Origin: Elgaria multicarinata webbii
Lineage: Eukaryota > Chordata > Lepidosauria > Squamata > Anguidae
Assembly: GCF_023053635.1 (NCBI RefSeq)
Contig: NC_086182.1
Coordinates: 32,597,501-32,661,500, forward strand
Direction: 5' to 3'
DNA: 64,000 bases
The number at the start of each line of letters is the position of its first letter. The first letter of the stretch is position 1. A model generated the notes under the pieces. It was not told the DNA's origin, did no database searches, and was given only the letters and a program-made list of their open reading frames with translations. A program made the position numbers and the translations under genes. Shown one piece after another: positions 25,901 to 37,000 of the stretch.

Positions 25901-28884
25901 CAGCCGCAGACTGGGTTGACCTTTCCATTGAGTTGTCCACCCCAAAATCTCTTTCTTGATTTTTCACCACTAGCTCAGATCCCATCAATTGCTTACATTG
26001 AATCATTTTTGCCATTTTGATGGCCATTCTCCCAGTTTGGAGAGATCCTTTTGGAGCTTTTCAAACCCCCTCCTTTTTTTTTGTTTTAACCACCCTAAAT
26101 AATTTAGTGTCATCAGCAAACTTGGCCAACTCACTGCTCATGCCTAATTCCAGATCATTTATGAATAAGATGAAAAGCATAGATTCCCATACAGATCCCA
26201 AAGCAATCCTTCTCGATACTTTAAAGTAGCCCCGAGGGACTGCTCATTAGCAAAACAAAAACCACAGGAGATACTATTAAGCACATATCTCTCATATCTC
26301 CTAGGCCTGTATTTATTCAATTTATGTATGTATTCAGTTTGGGATGTGCTGTTTTTCACCATCCAAGCTCCGGTAAAGCATGAGCGTAGAGATGAAACCC
26401 AATGCTTCGGCTGTGGGGCGGTATATAAATGTAATAAAATAAATAAATAAATAAATAAATGAGCAGTTACACTGTTTGGGCATCCTATATTAACTCAACT
26501 CTGGCCAAGTTCAGCTGCCCAGATGGTGAGACCCTCAGTGAACATAGACCTTACACAAGGTCTGATTATTTGTCCAGAACAGTCATCTCCAACTGGCCAT
26601 TGGTTCTTCAGGGTCATAAGAACATCAGAAGAGCCCTGCTGGATCAGACCAAGGGTCCATCTCATCCGGCATTCTGTACACACAGTAGCCAACCAGCTGC
26701 CAATGCGAAACCACAAGCAGGACACGGGTGGAACAGCACTAGTAGCCATTAGTAGCTATCTCCACCTCCATGAATCTGTCTCATCTCCTTTTAAATTCAT
26801 CCCAATTGGGAGGCATCATGACATCAGCCAGTCCAATTTCTTTCCATTTCCCTGCTACCAGATTCTGTTAACTGTTGAATATTTGGCATACAGAGCCGGT
26901 GTTCCATCACAAACGATCATTTAGTGGGCTGAGATGACATTTTTTGTGCCACCACCACGCAAATGGTCATCTGAATCCTCCATCGGGCTGTGATGACTAG
27001 CCTCTATATTGCCGTCAGTCCACGTGCTACATCCGCCCTCCAGCCCCATGCGGTGTCCAGGTTATCCATTCCTCATCCTCTGCTTCTCTTCACTGTCTGG
27101 CTCAGCATCACAGTTGCTGCCAGTAAAACAAAATCCTGTCATCTTGAAAACCTGCCAGACCCTGCAGTCCATTCGGGGCAGGGAGGTGAGCGCTGACCTG
27201 GGATGCCTTCCTGGAACCTGGCAGCAACCAGGCATTGATTCAGGCTTTTAGGTTTGGGCAGGATGCTCCCTGAAGTACTGCAAATATGGCAGGGGGCAGC
27301 ACCCGCAGTTCTAGAACAGCAAGGATCTGATTTACCGATGTAGGTGATCTTCTTCTTCTTCTTCTTCTTCTTCTTCTTCTTCTTCTTCTTCTTCTTCTTC
27401 TTCTTCTTCTTCTTCTTCTTCTTCTTCTTCTTCTTCTTCCTCCTCCTCCTCCTCCTCCTCCTCCTCCTCCTCCTCCTCTTCCTCTTCCTCTTCCTCTTCC
27501 TCTTCCTCTTCTCCCACACTAGAGGCCTTCAAGAGGCAGCTGGACAACCATCTGAAAGGGATGCTTTAGGGTGGATTCTTGCATTGAGCAGGGGGTTGGA
27601 CTTGATGGCCTTGTAGGCCCCTTCCAACTCTGCTATTCTCCTCCTCCTCCTCCTCCTCCTCCTCCTCTTCTTCTTCTTCTTCTTCTTCTTCTTCTTCTTC
27701 TTCTTCTTCTTCTTCTCTGTGTTTCCTTCTTGGCTAGGTACAGAGTTGCCCCTTTTTTCTGCCAACGTGCTTGTGCCTTTGATAGCTCTGACAGGCAACA
27801 ATTCAACAGGTAAAGCTTTCCCCTACAGTACAGAGAAGATGCTGTGCTGGGAGAATAATATCAGTATGAGCTGGATTCCCAATTAGGCAGTTGTTAAAGA
27901 CACGGGAACCCAACCAAGGAATGGGGGAGGGGGAGATAACACAATCCCTTGCAAAGGGGGGATCCTAGCATTGCAAACTTTTGATGTTTCTGGAGAAGAA
28001 GGAGTTTTGTTTGGGGGTTGCAGGAACCTACCCTGTCTTTGACCTGAGAACTTCTGCACACTCTTCCTGCCCCACTCCTCTGGTTTGCTTTCCCAATACA
28101 TTCCATTTCTTGCCCCATCTGCTCTCTTGGGCTAATGAGGTCTGCATATTGTATCTCCATCTTCCGATAAGGCACATACCACAAGGTTAGCGGGACGAGG
28201 TCCAGAATGTATGGTGCAACTGTGGCAAGAACAAGCAGGGAAAACCTTGATACCCGTAGAATAGATCTCTCTCCCACTCGAATCATTTTGCAGGTTTTGA
28301 CTTTGAAGTCTTTCTCAATGCCCCTGGCAAAGAATTCCATCACATAGCTGGAGTTGCCCAGAGGTGGAATGGGGCAATCTCTCTGCAACGACTGGATGTA
28401 TGTATGTATGTATGTATGTATGTATGTATGTATGTCACTAGTTCAGGCAGAAAGTCTGTAGTTTAAAAGGCTTTCCTGCCCCCACCTACCCCCACCAAAC
28501 TCTTCTTACCAACCAGTTGCAAAATTCAGGCTCCTGTTTTTTTCCATTGGTTATGTTGCAATTGCCAAATTATTTCTTTCAGTTTTACCACCCCCCTCTA
28601 AGTAGACGTGTATACTAGCTAGTAGCCACCAGTTACCAAAGGCCAGCAGTATAAATTTAGACAAGCCTCTTCTATCCCTCATTGTCCATTAGGGGAATCC
28701 TCTTGCTTTGTTTTATTGATTGATTGATTGATTTTATCTGAAGATTTTTCAATTAATATATGAGCCAACATTCAATTAAGCACACATTTCAAACATAGCC
28801 ACCCGTTTTCATTTGCAAGACATTAAATTAATCGAAAGGATAACATACACACACACACACACACACACATATTTTATATAGATG

Positions 28885-28922
<38 letters not shown>

Positions 28923-31900
28923 TGAGAGTGAATGTAAGCGTTAGGAGGCCTTTTACACATCCCTATTTTAAAGTCAATCATATTCCAGTAACAGAAACCA
29001 TTTTCCCAAGAAGAAGCCATTCTTCAAATTAAGGTGCAAAGCAGCCCTAATTGGCACGGATACTTGTCCATTATAACCAATTTTCATACTTTGTCAAACC
29101 ACCCCGTAATTACTAGGGCTTAAAAGGTGGAAATTGGGGGCATAACCATTGTGAAACCACTTCAGATTTGGCTGCTGTTAATGAACAATCTATTAATTCG
29201 TGCTGAGAACTACGAAAGTGACTTTCGTCTAAGTAACCCAATAGAATGGACAGTGGGGATTTCGAACCTAAGTCTGAACATGTAAATCAGTCCCCCTCTT
29301 TTGCCACACGCCTTCCAGTGTTTGTTGGATGTATTTGTTTATTTACAGCGTTTATACATTGCACCGCATCTAAGCAGATTCCGGATATTCCAAATATATT
29401 TGCATTGGGGCATGTGGGTCATCCCAGTGTATGATTCATGGAGTTCGGTAGGTCATTAGTTCTACTCCTTAAGCTCCCATTCTGCGTATGGCTCCATTTG
29501 GGGGACCTCGTGGGTTCTAGTAAAAACAAAAAACAGATCTTTGCAAGGCTGAAATTTGCTCAGCCCTGCTGAAGAACCTGTCAGCGGCTTTACAATTTTG
29601 CTGATAGAACCCAATGGGAGTCATCCCATGAAGCTGATGGGTGGGGGATTCCGGACAGACCAAAGGGAAGACTTCTTCACACAGCGCAGAGTTAAACTAT
29701 GGAACTCACTACCACAAGATGTAGTGATGACCACCAATCTGGATGGCTTCAAAAGGGGGTTGGATAAATTCCTGAAGGAGAAGGCTATCAATGGCTACTA
29801 GTCCTGGTGGCTATGGGCTACCTCCAGCATCAGAGGTACCAGTTGTTGGGGAACATGGGTGGGAGGGTGCTGTTGCACTGTGTCCTGCTTGTGGGTCCCT
29901 GGTCAACAGCTGTTTGGCCATTGTGTGAACAGAGTGCTGGACTAGATGGACCCTTGGTCTGATCCAGCAGGGCTCTTCTTATGTTCTTATGTTGCTTCCT
30001 CTTCTCATCTCTTCCAGGATACAAGACACTGCTGAAATGCCTGTCTGGAAAGTTTTGTCGTCGCGAACTCATTGGAATTATGGGTCCTTCTGGAGCTGGG
30101 AAATCCACCCTTATGAACATCCTGGCGGGTTACCGGTGAGGCAAAGCCCCTTTCTCTTAGATAGGCTGGTGTTTAACTGAAGGGGGTTGGGGTCTTTACC
30201 TCTACAGCCATCACTGTGGCTCCTCTCATGGTGCTAGTGTTGCCAATTCCTCCCCCCTCCCGGATTTGGCACCAAAACCCTGGACAAATCCGGGCAAATC
30301 CGGTCATATGGTCACCCTAATATTGCACAGTAACCGTGCACAGCATTTACTCATAAGACAGTTCCCTGCCCTCAAGGACCTTCCAATCCAAAATTTGACA
30401 CAGGGGAAAGGAGGGGTGGGATGAAGTTGAGGAAAAATAGGAGAAGAACATGAATTCGGTTTGGTGACAGGTACATAGGCTAGTTTCAGCAGGAGAAGAG
30501 AACTTGGAGGTTATCCCAAAAGGCCTCAGAGGAAAGGAATTTTTTGAGGAGAGATATGAAGAGCGAGAAAGAAGGGGATTCTGGGGAGGAGCTACAGGCA
30601 TCAGGGGCAGCAAAGCAGAAAGGACAAATTTGCAGGAGACTTTTGGATGTCTTAGAACGGGAGAGCTGGAGATTATGGTTTTCTCCGCTGTGGCACCCCG
30701 GTTGTGGAATGAGCTCCCCAGAGAGGTCCGCCTGGCACCTACACTGTACTCCTTTCATCGCCAGCTGAAGACCTTTTTATTCTCTCAGTATTTTAACACT
30801 TAATTTTAACTTAAATTTAGATTTTACTGTTTTAACGCTGTATTTTAATCTTATATCAATTTTGCTGTGTGGTTTTTATCCTGGTTGTGCTTTTTATACT
30901 GTACTTTGTATTTGTGCTTTTAACCTGTTGGTTGTTTTATTATGGTTTTAATTTGTGTGAACCGCCCAGAGAACTTTGGCTATTGGGCGGTATAAAAATG
31001 TAATAAAATAAATAAATAAATTGGTTGGGATATATTATCTAGAATGAAACTGCACTGCCTTCTCGAAGGGATGCGAACCTTTGCCATTTTTGGCTTCTGT
31101 GACATATGGATGGATATACGGCAGGATTGAGAGATTTGTAATGCATTTTGCAAACCAGGCCAACTGGTAATGGAGTCCAGCCTAACATTCAGACCAAACT
31201 GCTTGCTGCTACTTTCAGGGAGACGGGCATGAAAGGCCAGATCTTTGTGAACGGACGTCAGAGAGAGCTGCGCACCTTCCGGAAAATGTCTTGCTACATC
31301 ATGCAGGACGATATGCTGCTGCCACATCTCACCGTGCGCGAGGCCATGATGGTGAGTGGATGTGGGAACTGAGCTCAAGGAAGGTTGGAGGTGAGGGTTA
31401 TGTTGTGCCAGGTCCAGAAAGAAGGGAACCGGAGTTGCTCCAGAGGAGGCTTTCATTCATCCTGCAAACGCCCTGCCCCATTCATGGGATTTGACCGGTG
31501 GGGTGGGCGGGTGGGGGTCAGGATGGCATCATCTTCCATTTGCAGCCTCCCCAGTTTTCCCACCACTGCTGGGTTTGTTTCTTACTGCAGAAAATCCATT
31601 AAGTTTGGATTTTCCAAACTTCTTAAGCATAAGAAGAGGCATGCTGGATCAGACCAGGGGTCCTTAAAAGTTTACACAGTGGTCAATTAGCTGCCCACAG
31701 GGAATCCACAAGCAGGTCATGGGTACAACAGCAGCCTCCCACCCATGTTCCCCAGCCACTGGTGTACAGAGGCATGTTGCTTCTGACAGAACATGACAAG
31801 CCAGAGTACAGGTTCAGTGTGGGTTGTTGTTGATAAATCGTGGGTTGTTGTGTTACTTCAACCCTGCTGTACTAACAAACCATGGTTTGTTAACCTCAGA

Positions 31901-32340
31901 CAACTCATGAAGAGATCCTATAGTCTGTTGTTGGTTGAAAACTGTGGGTTGTTCATAGTTAACAAACCATGGTTTATTGGCATGGCTGGGTTTACACAAC
32001 ACAGCAATCTATGGTTCAACCCCCACCACACTTAACCCACACTCTGGCTTGTCATGTTGCGTGAACCGGGTCAAAGTCTTTTGATTGATAATCCTAGGAG
32101 CTGTCCGTCTGGAAGCCCACTGCAGAAACCAGCTATGGAATCACTAAGGGCAGAAAGCCTGCGTGGACTCTGGGTTGTCTCCAGAGAACAATGCTTGTTC
32201 CCAGGAGACAAAAAAAGAGCACAACTTAGAGTGTGATATTTACTCTTTCCCACTGCAGGTTTCTGCAAACCTGAAGCTGAATGAGAAGCAGGAGGTGAAG
32301 AAGGAGCTGGTAAGCTCATATACCTGCCATATTTGTAAAT

Positions 32341-32402
<62 letters not shown>

Positions 32403-33984
32403 ATTGTTTCCTGATCCCCTAATCCAAAATGAGCAGAAAACCAAGAAAACTAGGCCTGATAGTTCCCTATTTTATTTTATTTTCCCCAGTTGTATTTCAA
32501 AAGCCCGCACTCACCAACCTCACACTCAACCAAGAAGACACCTCTGGTTGCCAGCTTAAGAGAGATTTGAATGTTTTGGAATCTGCTTTGTTCACAAGTC
32601 TGAGAATCACTTGACTCGCAGCTGACCTCTAGCAAATGTTATCTTAATTAAATTGCAGGGGAGCTCAGCTCTTTCCAAGGCAGCTCTTAGCTGCCAGCCG
32701 TTTTGGAGAGTCAGAACCACACAGAGACAAAAACACCTTGTGACATCAAATTGCCAGCTGGCAAGCTACAGGGTCTTCTCGGTTCTCTGCTGGGAATAGT
32801 ATCATTATCATCATCTATGTATTACATTCACAACCTGCCTTTCCTCCAAGGAGACCAAGGGCTGAGGACATGGATCTCCCACCGAACCCCAATTTATCCG
32901 TTCAAGAACCCTGTGACGTAGCTTAGGCAGAGAGACAGGCAGGCACACTCTGGTCCCAGACCAACCTGGGAGCTTCCTGGCTGCATGGAGATTTCCACCT
33001 AAGTTCTTATCTGATATTCCAATCTGGGCCTCTCGGGGTCTCAGTCTGGTCCGCCATGTTCCCCCCAGAAGGCCACACCCCTTCCCCTAGCTCCACCCCC
33101 TTTGTCCCAACCTCAGTTCATTGGTTTCCCCAGCGTTTGTGCCATCCCCCCACCCCCGCCATTTTAAAAGGTTGACCTACTTCTTCTAAGGGTTAGTATC
33201 TGGCGGAAAGAGCTTTAAGCTCAGCCAAGCTGGTATTTTTGGTCCTTCCACTTTTTCTTTTTGCTCCGCCCACCGATGAGATGTGGCCCCTGGGAGCGTC
33301 TCCAAAGAGGTCCAACGCTTCTGCCCTAACCCTTTATATCAATAAGGGTTTATATTAAAGGGTTTATATTAATGCGCTCTACGTAGGGCTGCCTTTGATG
33401 ACGGTTCGGAAGCTGCAGCTCGTGGAAAATGCAGCGGCCAGATTGATTTCGGGAACCAGAAGGTTCGACCATATAACACCTGCTCTGGTCCGCTTGCACT
33501 GGCTGCCTGTAAGTTTCCGAGCCCAATTCAAGGTGCTGTTTTTGACCTATAAAGCCTCACACAGCTTGGGACCACAATACCTGGCGGAACGCCTCTCCCG
33601 ACGTGAATATACCCGGTCACTACGTTCAACATCTAAGGTCCTCCTCCGGGTGCCTACTCCGAGAGAGGCTCGGAGTGTGGCAACGAGGGACAGGGCCTTT
33701 TCGGTGGTGGCCCCCAGACTGTGGAATGATCTCCCTGACGAGGCTCGCCTGGCACCAATGCTGCTATCTTTCCAGCGCCAGGTTAAGATTTTCCTCTTTG
33801 CCCAGGCATATGGCGGCACATCTTAATCACCCACATGTTTAGTTTTTTAACGGTTTTTAATGCTTTATGTGTGTATGTTCCGTGTTTTAGAATTTTAAAT
33901 TTTGTATACTTGTTTTTATTCTCAATTTTAGAATTTCTGTAAACCGCCCAGAGAGCCCTGGCTATGGGAGCGGTATAAGTGTAA

Positions 33985-34019
<35 letters not shown>

Positions 34020-37000
34020 AAAATAAGTATCAGTGGCTCTTATCAAGTAACGGTGACATGAGAGCACGTGTCTCACGGAAACTCTCTTCCCCCTCGCCCT
34101 GCTTCTGCCGGATCCAGGTGAACGAGATCTTGACCGCGCTGAGTCTCCTGGAGTGTTCCTACACCCGCACCATGTCCCTGTCTGGAGGGCAGCGCAAGCG
34201 TCTCGCCATTGCTCTGGAGCTGGTCAACAATCCCCCGGTCATGTTTTTTGATGAACCCACCAGGTAGGAGCCACCCTTCCCAAGCCTCTCTCTGGTCCCA
34301 ACCCTGAATCACCACCTGGGGAAAGGCAGCAGGATCCAATCCCTACCTTCTCCCCATGGGTGGAGAGGAGATCCCGCAGATCTCCTTTTGCCTTAGAGAA
34401 CATTTGGGGTTAATCCTGGAAGAAGAGGGCAGGAACACAGAGGCAGGATCAGGCTCCCTCCTCCGTGAGGACGGAAAGGGCCGGCGGAGCAAATCCGAGG
34501 AAAGAAAGTCGATGAATAATCCAAAGATCGTTGTGTTGATGTCCGAGTTCAGCCCAGGCCAGAGTCAAGGATTCAGACAAGGTGATAGGATGGCAACAGA
34601 GGACAGGTTAATGGGAAGGAAGGAGCAAGCTAGAATAGGAACAAAAAACAGAGAGAGAGGGTTGGGTAGAGAGAGAGTTTCCAGGAGACGGTACGGAGAG
34701 AACCAGATATTTTGGGGCTGTCTCAGGACAGCTGGAGTCAGGGCTGGCACCAAGAGTCGGCACGGTGGAGCTCCAGCCAAGAGCCCACACCATGGGCAGG
34801 GGTAACAAGAGTCCCCTGGGCCTGCTCCTTCTCTTCAACATTGCAGCCTGCTTGTTCCCCTACCTCTCGCTCTGACCCAGACACTGGGGTGGTGTTGAGA
34901 AGGAGCAAACGGGAGATGCCTCCTTGCTCCCTGGCTCTCTGCCTGCCAGGTAAGCAGTGGTAGCAATAAGGAGAAAGAGGATGAGGAGCAAGGACTGCTG
35001 GTGACCATGGCGGTGAGAAGGGAGGCGCACTGGGTGGGTGGGGGGCACTGGTGGTGTCTTGCCCAAGGTTGGAGCTAACGACCAACGTCAGGGGAGGCAG
35101 AGATGCAGAGCCGAATTCAGCAGAAGGAGGGCAAAGGAGCAGAACATTGAGCGGGTCTCCTTCATAGAATCATAGAATAGCAGAGTTGGAAGGGGCCTAC
35201 AAGACCATCTAGTCCAACCCCCTGCTCAATGCAGGAATCCACCCTAAAGCATCCCTGACAGATGGTTGTCCAGCTGCCTCTTGAAGGCCTCTAGTGTGGG
35301 AGAGCCCACACTAGAGGCCAAGGAGGCTGCTGAGCAGCAAGAGGGATCGCAGATCACCCCAGAGGTGCCACCAGAGCCAAAGCAGGTTTACCGTGACGGC
35401 AGTTTTGAAAACGCATCCAAGGCACGCAGGCAGCCAAGCAAACAACGAAAGCAACCCTCAAATGCAGCAAAGTCCAACTGGGGAGAACTCCGTGCGGTGC
35501 TCTGCCAGTGAAGGCCGGTGGCTCCGATGTCGGTGGGCCGGTGAATCTGCTCTGGGGTTCAGTCAGAGCCAGTCAGGACTCTAAAGGAGCTCTCCAAATT
35601 CTGGTTGGTTCTGACAAACCTGGAGCGGATTCACTGCCCCACTGACATTGGGGCCACCGACCTCCCCTGGCTGCTGCCCTCTTTGACCCCCGGCGTTTCC
35701 CCTGCCTCCCTTTCCCCACCTCTACAGCGGGCTGGATAGCTCCTCGTGCTTCCAGGTGGTCTCCCTGCTGAAGTCTCTGGCCCAAGGCGGACGCACCATC
35801 ATCTGCACCATCCACCAGCCCAGCGCAAAACTCTTCGAAAAGTTCGACAAGGTGAGGGCTCCTGCAGACATCCGGTGAACCAGTTTCTGGTGCTTTCCTG
35901 GATGGGAATGACGGGACTTGCAGTCCAAGACACCTGGTTGGGGAAGGCTGCTTGGGCAGGGTGGGGCCGCCTGACTCTTCGTTGTTCTTCCTAAGTTGGG
36001 GCCCTTTCCAGGTGGCGCGGGGAGGAATTTGGCCACACAGGACCCAGGTTTCTCCTGAGGCCTCCTCAGAATCTAGACCTTAAAGCAGATCCACAAAGCC
36101 AGGCCAAACAGGTTTGCGCTCACAATGCCTTTCTCCCCCTGACCTTCTTTCCTTCCAGCTTTATATCCTGAGTCAGGGTCAGTGTATCTTCAAGGGAGCC
36201 GTACCCAACCTCATCCCGTACCTAAAAGGGCTGGGCCTGCATTGCCCCACCTACCACAACCCAGCTGATTTCAGTAAGTGATGGTGGCCACTGATGGCTT
36301 TTCTTTTCTTCTAAACAATTTGATGAATTTACCTATCAATCAATTCATGGATTTGTTGGGTGTTTAGCATGAAGCTCACAGGCCAAATTGAGCCTTCTGG
36401 GGTTCCCCACAAAGCCCCGCCCCTTTCCCCTTGGCCCCGCCCCTTTCCCTTGATCCCGCCCCCTTTCCCCTTACCAAAAATTGTTTGGTGGCTGCATGTT
36501 TCCCTTCCATTCCCTAGATGGAAATGCCTGTCTTAAGGGTTAATTACTACCAGTAAGAGCTTTAAGGTAAAACCTGGTATTTTGGGCCATGCCACGTTGC
36601 CTTTGGGTCCCATGGTCCTTCGTGAGCTTCTAAGGTTCCACCTTTAGAAGTGTCCGAAAAATTTAAAATAAATAAAATAAATCCTCCGAAATTTAATTCG
36701 GCCCTCTGGCTGAAAGACATCAACATCCCTGCTGCTCTAATGGCTGTTAACCAGCGTTGCTAAATAGAACATCTATGTTGGGAGGTTCTTGTATCTACAA
36801 ATACCAGTACTGGTGTAGCAACAGTACAGAGGGGCTTTGGCCTTCATGTAACCCGCTTGTAAATTTCCCATTGGAGCTTCTGTTTGTCCACTACTAGAAA
36901 AAGGATTCCGGGTCAGCTCAACCCGTGGTCTGACCTAACAGGGCTCACTCTCCTTATCGACTGGAAGCCCCTTTTCCTGCTAGTCCTTTAACGCAAGAAC

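Larger units (their letters stand above)
13954..30017 (+). other. ABCG4: ABCG4 intron 2, 16 kb, repeat-rich
   Basis: This is the largest intron of the gene. Recognised elements are listed separately. Stretches without any call include 16200-17640, 19060-21340 (short GA run at 20136), 28440-29590 (dinucleotide runs near 28845-28922) and much of 23400-24150. I saw no exon-like unit with family resemblance in the sense direction. Confidence 0.85.

Noticed and set aside
27139-27801. Open frames of polylysine, polyglutamate, polyphenylalanine and polyleucine
   Set aside because: They are translations of the CTT and CTC arrays and the CR1 fragment between them, with no sign of a real protein.
28394-28436. 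CRISPR-like spaced repeats
   Set aside because: A simple ATGT microsatellite without spacers, and the organism is a vertebrate.
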